A DNA stretch of 64,000 bases. It comes from Treponema sp. Lineage in GTDB: Bacteria; Spirochaetota; Spirochaetia; Treponematales; Treponemataceae. The position numbers were made by a program, and so were the translations under genes. Below, piece by piece: positions 41,714-50,786 of the stretch. Below the pieces are notes generated by a model. That model was given only the letters and a program-made list of their open reading frames with translations, did not search any database and was not told the origin of the DNA. The stretch is from NCBI GenBank assembly GCA_024400915.1, contig JAKSLX010000012.1:1-64000 (forward strand), in the 5' to 3' direction. Each line of letters starts with the position of its first letter. Position 1 is the stretch's first letter.

Positions 41714-41723
41714 GACAATTAAA

Positions 41724-41761
41724 ACGGCTGCCTGGTAAAAATCCGAGCAGCCAATTTTTTT
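41724..41761 (+). terminator. Terminator after cheR
   Basis: GGCTGC (41726-41731) pairs with GCAGCC (41747-41752), then AATTTTTTT. It separates cheR from cheB, which has its own AAGGAGA ribosome site. Confidence 0.85.
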
Positions 41762-41802
41762 AGTTAGCTTTTTATTCTTTTATTAGACAAAAGGAGATTT
41801 GT

Positions 41803-43002
41803 ATGGACGATATTGAAGTTCTTGTATGTGACGATTCTGCTCTGATGCGAAACCTTATTACCCGTATTATCGAAGGAACAGACGGAATGAAGGTCTGCGG
41901 AACTGCCATGAACGGTAAGTTTGCCCTTCAGAAGCTTGAAACCCTCAAGCCTGATTTGATTCTCCTCGATATTGAAATGCCAGAAATGAACGGTGTTCAG
42001 TTTCTTGAAGAAAGAAAGAGGAAGGCACTTGGCGTTCCTGTTGTAATTCTTTCTTCCATCGCAACAGAAGGCGCAAGCGTAACAATGAACTGTCTCGAAC
42101 TTGGCGCAAGCGACTTCATTACCAAACCTTCGGGATCAACTTCTTCAAGCATTGCCTCTGTAGGTAGCTTCATCATTGAAAAAATCGCTTCTTATGGTGG
42201 AAGATACGCAAGGCTCCACGGCAAGCAGATTCCAAACCCAGAACACTACATGCAGCAGGCCAAGCTCAAGGAAATCGAGGCTCAGGCTGTAAAGGACGGA
42301 ATCATTGAAAAGCCAAAGGATTCTCCTGCAAAGGCTGAACCTTCATTTGCACCTACACTTTTCTCTTCTTCAATGAAGAAAAAGGATCCTGATGTAATTA
42401 CTCCGGAACGCGATGGCGGACCGATTGACATTGTTGTACTTGGAATTTCTACCGGTGGACCAAATGCCCTCCGCGAGGTTTTCAAGAACCTTGATCCGAA
42501 ATTTCCAAAGCCTATCCTTGTTGTCCAGCACATGCCTGCAGGCTTTACAAAGGAATTCGCTGCAAGTTTGGACAGAATATGTCCTCTAAACGTAAAGGAA
42601 GCTGAAGACGGTGACACCATCCACCCGGGACAGATTTACATTGCTCCTGGCAATTACCACATCGTCATTGAAAAATCTACACTTTGCAATGTAATCAGGC
42701 TTTCAAGCGCAGAACCAAGAAACGGTCATAGACCTTCGGCAGATGTCCTTTTTGAAAGCTGTGCAAAAATCTACAAGAACAGGGCTCTTGGCGTAATCAT
42801 GACAGGTATGGGACGTGACGGTGCACAGCAGCTTGCAGAAATGAGAAAGCAGGGTGCATGGACCCTCGGACAGGATGAGGAATCTTCCATTGTATATGGC
42901 ATGCCTCGCGTAGCATGGGAACTCGGTGCAGTTCAGAAGCAGGCTTCACTTGAAAAGATGGCGGAAGAAATGAACACCATCGTCAGGGAACATTCCAAAT
43001 AA
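41803..43002 (+). CDS. cheB: Chemotaxis response regulator methylesterase CheB
   Basis: 399 residues: an N-terminal receiver domain (about 1-120) with VCDDS, LILLDIEMPEMNG (phospho-Asp) and the SSIATEG switch; a linker of about 70 residues; and a C-terminal methylesterase domain (about 205-395) with GISTGGPNAL (Ser), VQHMPAGFT (His) and TGMGRDGAQ (Asp). It removes methyl groups from chemoreceptors on phosphorylation by CheA. AAAGGAGA lies 6 bp before the ATG. Length slightly above the usual 350 because of the linker. Confidence 0.95.
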   Translation: MDDIEVLVCDDSALMRNLITRIIEGTDGMKVCGTAMNGKFALQKLETLKPDLILLDIEMPEMNGVQFLEERKRKALGVPVVILSSIATEGASVTMNCLELGASDFITKPSGSTSSSIASVGSFIIEKIASYGGRYARLHGKQIPNPEHYMQQAKLKEIEAQAVKDGIIEKPKDSPAKAEPSFAPTLFSSSMKKKDPDVITPERDGGPIDIVVLGISTGGPNALREVFKNLDPKFPKPILVVQHMPAGFTKEFAASLDRICPLNVKEAEDGDTIHPGQIYIAPGNYHIVIEKSTLCNVIRLSSAEPRNGHRPSADVLFESCAKIYKNRALGVIMTGMGRDGAQQLAEMRKQGAWTLGQDEESSIVYGMPRVAWELGAVQKQASLEKMAEEMNTIVREHSK

Positions 43003-43029
43003 CATAAGATTTTTATCATAATAAGATAG

Positions 43030-43079
43030 AAGGCTGTCCTAGAAGTTATTAAAACTTCACAAAGGACAGCCTTTTTTTG
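43030..43079 (+). terminator. Terminator after cheB
   Basis: AAGGCTGTCCT (43030-43040) pairs with AGGACAGCCTT (43063-43073), followed by a T run. It faces the convergent TPM operon. Confidence 0.9.
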
Positions 43080-43091
43080 TCTCGCTATTAA

Positions 43092-43949
43092 TCACCAGCT
43101 GGAAGAAGCTCCGCCGCCGCCAAAGCCGCCTCCACCTCCGGAAAATCCTCCACCGCCAAAACCACTTCCACCACCAGAACTTCCACCCCAGTGATCGTAA
43201 GGATCTCCAAAGCCTCCCATAGGTACAAAGAATATTCCATTCCTCCGCCTTCTTACGGTTGTAGTCAATGCACCAAAAAGCATGAACACCCAGATCATTA
43301 TGAATATGAGAACAGGAATCGGAATTGAATTTCCGTTTGTTTTCTTTTCCGACTTTACGCCGCTGGAAACAACCATGGAATCGTCTTGGGAAATTATTGC
43401 GGCCATATTCTGAACGCCTTCGGTTATTCCCTTTTCATAATCACCGGATTTGAATGCAGGCACGATTACATTGCGAAGTATTCTTGCGCATTTTGCATCG
43501 GTCAGGACACCTTCGGTTCCGTAGCCAGTTTCTATGCGGACTGCATGTTCTTTCATGGAAACTACAAGGAGTGCACCATTGTCAACGCCTTTCTGTCCCA
43601 GTGCCCATTTTTCCGCATGCCTCATGCTGAAGGATTCAATGTCTTCACCGTCCATGTCCTTTACAACAAGAACCCCTATCTGGATTCCCTTTTCATCGTT
43701 GAGGTCAACAAGGAACTGGTTCAGTTTCTGACGGCCACCGGCAGAGAAAACCCCAGCATCATCAACTACGGGAGAAGAAAATGCAAAAGTTTCTCCTTCT
43801 GCCCCGGAAGAAACTGTTGCCTGCCTTGCTGCGACCGGCTTTGATTCAGTCTTTGTGACTTCCCTTACAAGAAAACTTGGAACTCCAATCATGAAGAATA
43901 CAAGGAGGAGAATTCCTATAAAGTCGTTTCCGTTTGCCTTTTTTGACAT
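43092..43949 (-). CDS. TPM-domain membrane protein with glycine-rich tail
   Basis: 285 residues: N-terminal helix (about 9-27), a TPM (DUF477) domain (about 55-190) with VVDDAGVFS, GIQIGVLVVKDMDGEDIESFSM and VRIETGYGTEGVL, a second membrane helix (about 210-235), and a C-terminal tail of Gly/Ser/Phe repeats ending GGGGASSSW. Such proteins are often paired with LemA and TPM-domain partners, as here. The family is linked to photosystem repair in plants and to phosphatase-like activity; its role in bacteria is uncertain. The start overlaps the region just after the upstream gene, 1 bp apart, with GGAGG. Confidence 0.85.
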   Translation of the reverse strand: MSKKANGNDFIGILLLVFFMIGVPSFLVREVTKTESKPVAARQATVSSGAEGETFAFSSPVVDDAGVFSAGGRQKLNQFLVDLNDEKGIQIGVLVVKDMDGEDIESFSMRHAEKWALGQKGVDNGALLVVSMKEHAVRIETGYGTEGVLTDAKCARILRNVIVPAFKSGDYEKGITEGVQNMAAIISQDDSMVVSSGVKSEKKTNGNSIPIPVLIFIMIWVFMLFGALTTTVRRRRNGIFFVPMGGFGDPYDHWGGSSGGGSGFGGGGFSGGGGGFGGGGASSSW

Positions 43950-43950
43950 C

Positions 43951-44643
43951 CTAATCCTCCAGTATCACGAGACCGTCATAAAGCTGGTTCTTTTTTACAC
44001 CTTCAGAAGGAAAATTTTCCTCAAGAAGCTGTCCGCATTTTTCAACGGCAGAAACAAAAGCTTCCCTTGCACTTCCTTTTGCCATGTTCTCTGCAATTTC
44101 GTCAGCAATTATGTTCCATAGGTCTTCGGAAACTTTTTCGCTTATGTGTCTGTCCGCAACAATACGAACCTGCTTTTCAAACCAGGAAACGAAAATAAGG
44201 ATTCCGCTGTGGTTGTCGGTGCAGTAAACTCCGCTTTCCGTAAAATGCCTCAAGGCTCTGTGGGTCACCGCCCGGTTCTTTACGGAAACCGGAATTACAA
44301 GGGCATCAATTACCGGAATGTTGTACAAAAAATAGAGGACGACTACGGCAATGGAACTTAAGCCCGCATAGAAAAGGGAAAGATACCAGGGTTCAATTCC
44401 CCAGAAACGGGTTTCAAGCCATGCATAGATCTGGGAAGACATGGGAAACACGCACAGAAAAAGGGCAAGAGCCGTAACTGCAGCCGCAATGAGTTCCCAT
44501 TCTGCATAGGAACTGCTTTCCGCGGTTACGGCAAGGGCAATTTCCCCGCTGGTTTTGTCTTCTGCTTTTCTAACTGCGTCCTTTATTTTCTCAAGGTCAC
44601 TTTCAGAAAGATTAAGCCTTCTGTTCAATTGCTTTGCTGTCAT
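43951..44643 (-). CDS. TPM-domain membrane protein, cytosolic form
   Basis: 230 residues. No signal peptide; two central hydrophobic helices (about 52-72 and 90-112) separate a short N-terminal segment (SGEIALAVTAESSSY, a TPM start) from a C-terminal part with TDNHSGILIFVSWFEKQVRIVADRHISEKV. The TPM fold thus seems split by the membrane pair. Middle gene of the lemA operon, with 9-bp and 1-bp gaps. Confidence 0.8.
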   Translation of the reverse strand: MTAKQLNRRLNLSESDLEKIKDAVRKAEDKTSGEIALAVTAESSSYAEWELIAAAVTALALFLCVFPMSSQIYAWLETRFWGIEPWYLSLFYAGLSSIAVVVLYFLYNIPVIDALVIPVSVKNRAVTHRALRHFTESGVYCTDNHSGILIFVSWFEKQVRIVADRHISEKVSEDLWNIIADEIAENMAKGSAREAFVSAVEKCGQLLEENFPSEGVKKNQLYDGLVILED

Positions 44644-44652
44644 AAACTTGCC

Positions 44653-45243
44653 TTAGTCAAAGGAAACTGCCGGAGCCTTCTGGGTTCCTTCTTCCGCCTG
44701 GAAATATGCCTTCTTTTCAAAGTGGAACATTTTTGCAGTGATTACGCCCGGAAACATCTGGATTGATTTATTGTATGCGCCTACTGCATCATTGTATCTT
44801 TTGCGCTCTGTAGAAATCCTGTTTTCGATTCCCTCAAGCTGACTCTGCAGGTCAAGGAAGTTTGCATTGCTCTTGAGTTCAGGATAGTTTTCCGTAAGTG
44901 CAAGAAGACGACCAAGGCCTGCTCCAAGTTCCTTCTGTGTCTTCTGAAACTGCGCAAGCTTTTCAGGGTCGTCAGTAATGGAAGCATCAACCGAAACGGT
45001 GCCGCCAAGCTTTGAACGGGATTCTGCAATTTCTGTAAAGACTTTTTCCTCGTGCTTTGCAAAACCCTTTACGGTTGCAACAAGGTTTGGAACAAGGTCA
45101 GCCCTTTTCTGGTACTGATTTTCAACATTAGCCCACTGCTGTTCAACGGCTTCCTTCTGAGAAACAAGACCGTTGTATCCACAGCCTGTAAACATAAAAA
45201 CTGAGGCAAAAGCCACACTGATGATAGTAGAAATCTTTTTCAT
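44653..45243 (-). CDS. lemA: LemA family lipoprotein
   Basis: 196 residues. The signal ends in FMFTGCGYN with lipid Cys21 rather than the usual uncleaved anchor. NGLVSQKEAVEQQWANVENQYQKRADLVPNLV is the LemA signature, followed by long helices and NKSIQMFPGVITAKMFHF. LemA proteins are envelope coiled-coil proteins of unclear function, frequently encoded with TPM proteins. AGAGAGG lies 5-6 bp before the ATG. First gene of the operon, driven by TTGACA-17-TAATTT. Confidence 0.9.
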   Translation of the reverse strand: MKKISTIISVAFASVFMFTGCGYNGLVSQKEAVEQQWANVENQYQKRADLVPNLVATVKGFAKHEEKVFTEIAESRSKLGGTVSVDASITDDPEKLAQFQKTQKELGAGLGRLLALTENYPELKSNANFLDLQSQLEGIENRISTERKRYNDAVGAYNKSIQMFPGVITAKMFHFEKKAYFQAEEGTQKAPAVSFD

Positions 45244-45261
45244 TTTAACCTCTCTATTTAA

Positions 45262-45290
45262 AAATTAGAAAAAAAAACCCGGATTGTCAA
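45262..45290 (-). promoter_or_regulatory. Promoter of the lemA operon
   Basis: On the minus strand TTGACA (45290-45285), 17-bp spacer containing nine T residues, TAATTT (45267-45262). A start near 45255 leaves a leader of about 12 nt holding AGAGAGG. Confidence 0.6.
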
Positions 45291-45346
45291 AGGGAGAATC
45301 ATGGACAAAGCAAATTGTAATAATTGGAAACCATCACTTCCTACCC

Positions 45347-45375
45347 TTGAATTTTAACTCTTTTCTTTCTATACT
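45347..45375 (+). promoter_or_regulatory. Promoter of the phosphofructokinase gene
   Basis: TTGAAT (45347-45352), 17-bp spacer, TATACT (45370-45375). The start near 45382 gives a leader of about 25 nt with GAGG before the ATG at 45407. Confidence 0.7.
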
Positions 45376-45406
45376 TAATTCCAAATAATTATTTTTGAGG
45401 TTCCCT

Positions 45407-46822
45407 ATGGCAGGATTAGAATACGATTTTTCAGTTACAAATCTTGGAGAATGCAAGATCAAGTCTCCAATTGAACTTTCACAGCATCACGGTGATTTCC
45501 GCGCAACATTCGTTCGTGATGATGCTTACGTCCGCCGTGTAGTCAATTCATACGATGAAAAACCAGAAGCCATTACTCCGGAAGCTAACCACCTTGAAAA
45601 GGCCGGTCCACGCGAATACATCTACTTCAACCCGGAACACGTTACAGCAGGTATCTGTACTTGTGGTGGTCTTTGCCCAGGTCTCAACGATGTTATCCGT
45701 GCTGTAGTACGCACACTCTGGAACCGCTACGGTGTTCGCCGCATCAAGGGAATCCGCTTTGGATACCAGGGATTCTTTGAATCAAACGGTTTTGAACCTG
45801 TAGACCTTAATCCAGACAACATTGACGAAATCCACAAGATCGGTGGTACATATCTTGGAACATCACGCGGTGGCGGAGACAGAACATCAGAAATCGTTGA
45901 CTCTATCGTAAAGATGGGAATCAACATGATGTTCATCATCGGTGGTGACGGAACACAGCGCGGTTCATTGGACATCGCAAACGAAGTTCAGCGCCGCGGA
46001 CTCGACATTGCAGTTGTTGGTATTCCAAAGACTGTTGACAACGACCTTCAGTTCATCGACCGTTCATTCGGTTTTGAAACAGCAGTTCAGCAGGGTACAA
46101 AGGCAGTTGCTTCAGTTCACATGGAAGCACACTCACAGATCGGCGGTATCGGTCTTGTTAAGCTCATGGGCCGTGAATCAGGATTCATCGCAGCATGTAC
46201 AGCAATCGCAAGCCATGAAACAAACTTCTGTCTCATTCCGGAAGTTCCATTTGAACTTGATGGACCAAACGGACTCCTTGCCCACCTTGAAGAACGCCTC
46301 AAGAGACGCGGTCACGCAGTTATCGTCGTAGCAGAAGGTGCAGGACAGGATCTTCTTGAAGCAACAGGTCAGACAGACGCTTCAGGAAACAAGAAGCTTG
46401 CAGACATCGGTACATTCCTCCGCGACAAGATTAACGCCTACTTCAAGGAAAAGAAGACAGAAATCAACCTCAAGTACATCGATCCTTCATACGAAGTTCG
46501 TGCTGCTGTTACAAACGCAAATGACAGCATGTACTGTGAACGCCTTGGAAACTATGCCGTTCACGCTGCAATGGCAGGAAAGACAAAGATTGTAATCGGT
46601 CTTGTTCACGACAAGTATGTCCACCTTCCAATCAGCATGGCAACCCTCAGCCGCAACACCGTTGACCCAGAAAGCTCACTCTGGCGCGACGTTCTTGACG
46701 CTACACTCCAGCCTGTATACATGGTAAACAACATGGAAACAGTTACAGAAAAGCTTAAGAAGGCAAAGGAAGAAACAGACGCTAAGGCTCGTGCCCGCCT
46801 TGAAAAAGTAAAGAACATGTAA
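45407..46822 (+). CDS. 6-phosphofructokinase of the PPi-PFK-like superfamily (GGDGT type)
   Basis: 471 residues. [18 protein letters not shown] is the phosphoryl-donor loop, [12 protein letters not shown] the specificity loop, [12 protein letters not shown] the catalytic aspartate loop, and MGRESGFIA the fructose-6-phosphate site. PPi enzymes normally read GGDD; here Gly follows, which in characterised relatives goes with ATP use, whereas PKTVDND is the form found in the PPi-like clade. Glycolytic, cytoplasmic. The ATG at 45407 (MAGLEYDF) is taken over an in-frame TTG at 45395. Codon choice is strongly biased to C-ending codons, in keeping with high expression. Confidence 0.9.
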   Translation: MAGLEYDFSVTNLGECKIKSPIELSQHHGDFRATFVRDDAYVRRVVNSYDEKPEAITPEANHLEKAGPREYIYFNPEHVTAGICTCGGLCPGLNDVIRAVVRTLWNRYGVRRIKGIRFGYQGFFESNGFEPVDLNPDNIDEIHKIGGTYLGTSRGGGDRTSEIVDSIVKMGINMMFIIGGDGTQRGSLDIANEVQRRGLDIAVVGIPKTVDNDLQFIDRSFGFETAVQQGTKAVASVHMEAHSQIGGIGLVKLMGRESGFIAACTAIASHETNFCLIPEVPFELDGPNGLLAHLEERLKRRGHAVIVVAEGAGQDLLEATGQTDASGNKKLADIGTFLRDKINAYFKEKKTEINLKYIDPSYEVRAAVTNANDSMYCERLGNYAVHAAMAGKTKIVIGLVHDKYVHLPISMATLSRNTVDPESSLWRDVLDATLQPVYMVNNMETVTEKLKKAKEETDAKARARLEKVKNM

Positions 46823-46844
46823 TTTCCCGTTTCGGGTAAGATAG

Positions 46845-46890
46845 AGGGATGCTTGGGGTCTCAATGGGATTCTGGCATCCCTTTTTTATT
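46845..46890 (+). terminator. Terminator after phosphofructokinase
   Basis: AGGGATGC (46845-46852) pairs with GCATCCCT (46875-46882) around a 22-nt loop, followed by TTTTTT. Confidence 0.85.
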
Positions 46891-46982
46891 TCTACCCCTC
46901 CCTTGTTTTTAGATGGTGCATGGGTTAAAATCATATAGAAGGAAATCTCCAAAATGTGAATTTGGATTTTCAGGAGAATGTC

Positions 46983-48143
46983 ATGAGTTTTAGGAAAGTT
47001 ACCTCAGCCATATTTATTTCTGCCTTTATTTTTTCAGCGGCAAATGCACTGGACAAAATCCCTTTCACCATTACTTCATCAGACGGCAAGCAAGTCACCA
47101 TTGATATTCCTGCTGATCTTGCACCTCTCGTAGAACAGAACAAAACTCAGATTGAAAAGGCCCTCAAGGAAAACGGCATTACCGAAGACAAAATCAAGGG
47201 TGCCGGAGACGTTGCAAAGAGCTACGAAGCCCAGATTGACCAGATTTACGAAGATTACAAGAAAAGATATCCTCAGCTCACATCACCTTATGCCGATACC
47301 ATTGGGCAACTCAACAATTTCTGCGACCAGCTTGTTGATGTCATTCCTAATACACAGGGATTCCAGAATATCTACGCTGATGCATGGATCGGAAAGCTTA
47401 TTCCAAGTGCCCATTTTGGCGCTGGAGTCAACGTAGGAGCCTCTTCAATAGATGTTTCATCCCTTAAAAAAACTGCGGAAGCGCTGGACATCAACGTTGG
47501 AGACATTCCTGATACCCTTGCATTCCCTACAATCAGTGCAGACCTTCGCATAGGCGGAATTATACTTCCCTTTGATGTTGGCATTACTGCAATGAAATTC
47601 GATTCCTCTACGGTCAGTGCAATTGAAAATGCCATAGACCCCATGAATTTTGACTACTATGTAATCGGCGGAGACGTCCGTTATGCCCTTTTGAAAGGCG
47701 GAATGCTCAAGCCAAAGGTTTCCCTTGGTGCAGGCTACTACTACACGAGCGGTTCCGTTGGTGTACGCAACGACAAGGCAAGTGCATCCCTTGATTTTTC
47801 TTCACAGGCATACCTTCTTGAAGCTCAGGCTTCCATCAAGCTGCTCTTCCTCATTCCGTTTGTCGGTACAAAACTCATCTATTCCAAGACTGACATTAAC
47901 TGGGCCGTTGATGCTAAATGGGATCAGTTCATTGATTCCAATGCGAGCGAATTCGGAAACCTCATTGATCAGGGAATCCTTCCTTCTCACTTTTCTGGAA
48001 ACTCAAGCGGCTCCTCATTCCATCCGCAGATATTCGGTGGATTTGGATTAGATTTATTCATAATGACGGCAACTGCTACCGTAGGATATGACCTTAAATC
48101 CAAGATTATTTCTGGGGCCATCAGCACCCGCATTTCATGGTAA
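46983..48143 (+). CDS. Putative outer membrane beta-barrel protein
   Basis: 386 residues. A cleavable signal peptide (about 1-22, ending ANA) is followed by a charged helical segment (about 45-105), then from about 130 alternating strands with Gly/aromatic pattern (AHFGAGVNVGASSIDV, KPKVSLGAGYYYTSGSVGV, FHPQIFGGFGLDLFIMTATATVGYDL) ending in RISW, an aromatic C-terminus typical of barrels. I recognise the pattern but not a named family; treponemes have similar paralogues. The ATG at 46983 is set by AGGAGA 4-5 bp upstream; the earlier ATG at 46956 precedes that site. Confidence 0.65.
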   Translation: MSFRKVTSAIFISAFIFSAANALDKIPFTITSSDGKQVTIDIPADLAPLVEQNKTQIEKALKENGITEDKIKGAGDVAKSYEAQIDQIYEDYKKRYPQLTSPYADTIGQLNNFCDQLVDVIPNTQGFQNIYADAWIGKLIPSAHFGAGVNVGASSIDVSSLKKTAEALDINVGDIPDTLAFPTISADLRIGGIILPFDVGITAMKFDSSTVSAIENAIDPMNFDYYVIGGDVRYALLKGGMLKPKVSLGAGYYYTSGSVGVRNDKASASLDFSSQAYLLEAQASIKLLFLIPFVGTKLIYSKTDINWAVDAKWDQFIDSNASEFGNLIDQGILPSHFSGNSSGSSFHPQIFGGFGLDLFIMTATATVGYDLKSKIISGAISTRISW

Positions 48144-48153
48144 GATTTATGAC

Positions 48154-48187
48154 AAGGCCCAAAATTGAAATCTTTGGGCTTTTTTTA
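48154..48187 (+). terminator. Terminator after the putative outer membrane protein
   Basis: GCCCAAA (48157-48163) pairs with TTTGGGC (48173-48179), then TTTTTTT. The T run merges into TATAAA, a possible -10 of the next gene. Confidence 0.85.
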
Positions 48188-48191
48188 TAAA

Positions 48192-49532
48192 ATGTCACAG
48201 ATGTTATTTTCTAAAAGTGAAAAAATAAAGTATTCGGTAATGGCAGCCGTTTTCGTACTGCTTGTTATTCTCTTTCATCACTATGTTCTTTCTGACCGCA
48301 CTCAGAAAATGAACAGGGAATCTTCTTCACTTTTCTTCAACATTTACCAAAAGGATTCGGAAGACGTGTGGATGAACATTGTTCCAAACCATCCCCTAAT
48401 GCACGGAACCGTCTACGAATCAAAGGTTTTTAACCGTTCACCCCACAATATTTCGGACTGGAAGATGGTTCTGAACATTACAAAACCGGTTTACCTCACC
48501 AGCTGCTGGAACGGAACCGTTGAGATCCATCAGAAAACAAAGGAAAAGACAATAGTCCAAAGTCCGGTACAGCTCCACAACAAGGAATACGAAGAACTCA
48601 AGACCCTTGAAGTAAAGAAGTTCTGTGCCAGAAGAAAACCCCTCCTCATTTACCTTAATCCCGGAGACAAAATCATCTACTACCCTGATGAAGAATATTC
48701 TGAAAACATCATTCCGGCATATAACGGCACAGACTATTTCTATACGGACATCGGGTTCATCTTTCACAAGGATGACTCGGAGCCGCTCAACATGGACTTT
48801 GACTTTGCCAAGGCATACATTACATACCACATGGAAGATTCCTTCACTGACAATGCAATGCTCTATGGTATTGCCTCCCTTTTCCTTTTGTGGGGATTCA
48901 TCCTTTTGTCCCAGATAAGATTAAAAATCATCAAGCTGTCAAAACTCAGGGACCGCGAACATGACAGACAGACAATCGAACAGGTCATGACCGTATTCAC
49001 CAAATTCATTGATGCAAAGGACATCTACACGGGCGGACACTCTGAACGGGTTGCCAACTATTCAAGGATGATTGCAAAGGAAGCCGGCTTTGACGAAGAA
49101 TACTGCCAGAAAATGTTCTACTGCGGACTTTTGCACGACTGCGGAAAGATTTCTGTAGGCGACACCATACTTTCAAAGACAGAAAGCCTTACGGAAGAAG
49201 AATTCCGTGTTGTGCGCGAACATACAACAAAGGGCTACGAGCTCCTTAAATCCCTCTCTTCCATTCCTGAAGCCTGCCAGACTGCCCTCTATCACCACGA
49301 AAGGTATGACGGAACAGGCTACCCGGAACATCTGAGCGGAAATCTCATTCCAGAAAGTGCAAGAATCATAGCCGTGGCAGACTCCTATGACGCCATGCAT
49401 TCTGACCGCTATTACAGAAAAGGCCTTGAAAAGGAAAAGATTCTGGAAGAACTCAAGGAAAACAGCGGAACCCAGTTTGACCCGACCTTTGTAAACGCTC
49501 TGGTCAGCCTTGCAGAAAAGGGAAGAATCTAA
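48192..49532 (+). CDS. Membrane-bound HD-GYP domain cyclic-di-GMP phosphodiesterase
   Basis: About 446 residues. A membrane helix (about 12-30), a periplasmic sensor region of about 190 residues, a second helix (about 220-240), then an HD-GYP domain with FTKFIDAKDIYTGGHSERVANYS, FYCGLLHDCGKISVGD (HD about residue 315), REHTTKGYELL and LYHHERYDGTGYPEHLSG. The metal ligands and GYP are intact, so it likely degrades cyclic-di-GMP in response to an envelope signal, which in spirochaetes affects motility. Start is uncertain: ATG 48192, or 48201 nine bp after a -10-like TATAAA. Confidence 0.88.
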   Translation: MSQMLFSKSEKIKYSVMAAVFVLLVILFHHYVLSDRTQKMNRESSSLFFNIYQKDSEDVWMNIVPNHPLMHGTVYESKVFNRSPHNISDWKMVLNITKPVYLTSCWNGTVEIHQKTKEKTIVQSPVQLHNKEYEELKTLEVKKFCARRKPLLIYLNPGDKIIYYPDEEYSENIIPAYNGTDYFYTDIGFIFHKDDSEPLNMDFDFAKAYITYHMEDSFTDNAMLYGIASLFLLWGFILLSQIRLKIIKLSKLRDREHDRQTIEQVMTVFTKFIDAKDIYTGGHSERVANYSRMIAKEAGFDEEYCQKMFYCGLLHDCGKISVGDTILSKTESLTEEEFRVVREHTTKGYELLKSLSSIPEACQTALYHHERYDGTGYPEHLSGNLIPESARIIAVADSYDAMHSDRYYRKGLEKEKILEELKENSGTQFDPTFVNALVSLAEKGRI

Positions 49533-49562
49533 AGCCCAAAAAAAACAGTTCCCGTTTAAAAC

Positions 49563-49594
49563 AAAAAACTGCCGATGCCCACCCGCAACGGCAG
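49563..49594 (-). terminator. Terminator of the sigma factor gene
   Basis: On the minus strand CTGCCG (49594-49589) pairs with CGGCAG (49574-49569), followed by TTTTTTG. It also lies 30 bp after the convergent HD-GYP gene. Confidence 0.75.
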
Positions 49595-49663
49595 AGAAAA
49601 TATCCCAACCAAAAATTTGTTGAGTTAATATATCACGGGAATTTGAAAATATCAAGAATAATT

Positions 49664-50512
49664 CTAGACAGCCTCGCCGAACATTCCGTCAAAGAGGCAC
49701 CTGTTTTCCGTCTCGCGGAACCTTTTCATTGCCTTTATTTCTTTCTGGCGGATTCCTTCGCGGGTAATTTCCTTTCCCCAATTTCTGGCTATCTCATCAA
49801 GGGAAAGTGCCTTGCCTGTTCCAAGACCGTAGTGACTTTCAAGAACCCTTCTTTCATCTTCAGGAAGACTGTTCATCACCTTCTTGAAATTCCTGTTCAT
49901 ATCTGCTGAAACCACTTCATCAAGAGGATCAACGGCAGAAGCATCACTGCAGAAATCGTAGAAGCTTGAATCATCTTCATCAGAGATCAGGGCATCAAGG
50001 GAAGAAACGCTGGAGGTTGCTTCAAGAATGGCCTTTACGCCAGCCTTTGTTGCACCCACTTTTTTTGCAATATATTCGTATCTTTCCGACTGTCCTAGAC
50101 CTTCGGGAAGATTTGCCTCTACCAGGCGGATTTTTGAAAGCAAAACCTGGCAGTTGTGGGGAAGTCTGATGGCATGGGTCATTCCTGCTTCTGCATTCAT
50201 TTCTGCACGAATCCAGAAAGCGGCACAGGTAATGAAGCGGACGTTCTTTTCAAGCTTGAATTTGGAAACGGCCTTTACGAGCCCCATATTCCCGGCTGAA
50301 ATAAGGTCTTCTATGTCGGCCTTGCAGCCCTTCCTGAGCATTTTCTTTGCCTGGTCCACTACAAACCTTAAATTTGCCTGGATGATTCTGGCACTGGCCT
50401 TCCTGTCGCCTGCCTGAGCCTTCTTTATGAGTTCCTTTTCTTCTTCTGCAGTAAGGAATTCGAATTTTTCGAGACTCTTAAGATAATTGTCAAATGAGTT
50501 GAATTCTTTCAT
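49664..50512 (-). CDS. RNA polymerase sigma-70 family factor (RpoD/RpoS/RpoH-like)
   Basis: 282 residues. Region 1.2 (FNSFDNYLKSLEKFEFLTAEEEKELI), region 2 (NLRFVVDQAKKMLRKG...DIEDLISAGNMGLVKAVSKFKLEK..FITCAAFWIRAEMNAE), region 3 and region 4 (LPEDERRVLESHYGL...LSLDEIARNWGKEITREGIRQKEIKAMKRFRE) are all present. It lacks the long N-terminal part of a primary sigma, so it is an alternative group 2/3 factor. In region 2 the usual YATWWIRQ reads CAAFWIRAE, a distinct -10 recognition helix. AGGAGA 6-7 bp upstream fixes the ATG at 50512, not 50554. Confidence 0.88.
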   Translation of the reverse strand: MKEFNSFDNYLKSLEKFEFLTAEEEKELIKKAQAGDRKASARIIQANLRFVVDQAKKMLRKGCKADIEDLISAGNMGLVKAVSKFKLEKNVRFITCAAFWIRAEMNAEAGMTHAIRLPHNCQVLLSKIRLVEANLPEGLGQSERYEYIAKKVGATKAGVKAILEATSSVSSLDALISDEDDSSFYDFCSDASAVDPLDEVVSADMNRNFKKVMNSLPEDERRVLESHYGLGTGKALSLDEIARNWGKEITREGIRQKEIKAMKRFRETENRCLFDGMFGEAV

Positions 50513-50704
50513 GTTCTTTTCTCCTGTAATCTTCAAAGTTCTACCATCAGTCATTCACTTAAAATACCGTTCATTCAAAATTGTTTTTCAACCTGACATT
50601 ACCTTTTCATCCGCTGTCTGCCTCCTTAATTGCCTATAGCTTAATTATCGCACATTACCTCTATCAAATGATGATATAGGGTTAATCATTTCACATTCAT
50701 AAAG

Positions 50705-50732
50705 ATGACAAATCAATTTTTGTATGTATAAT
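50705..50732 (+). promoter_or_regulatory. Promoter of the WYL regulator
   Basis: ATGACA (50705-50710), 16-bp spacer, TATAAT (50727-50732). The start near 50739 gives a leader of about 48 nt before the ATG at 50787. Confidence 0.6.
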
Positions 50733-50786
50733 ATAGTTATTACCCTCTATCAATTTGTGACTGTACGTCAAAAAAAGGTCGAAATT

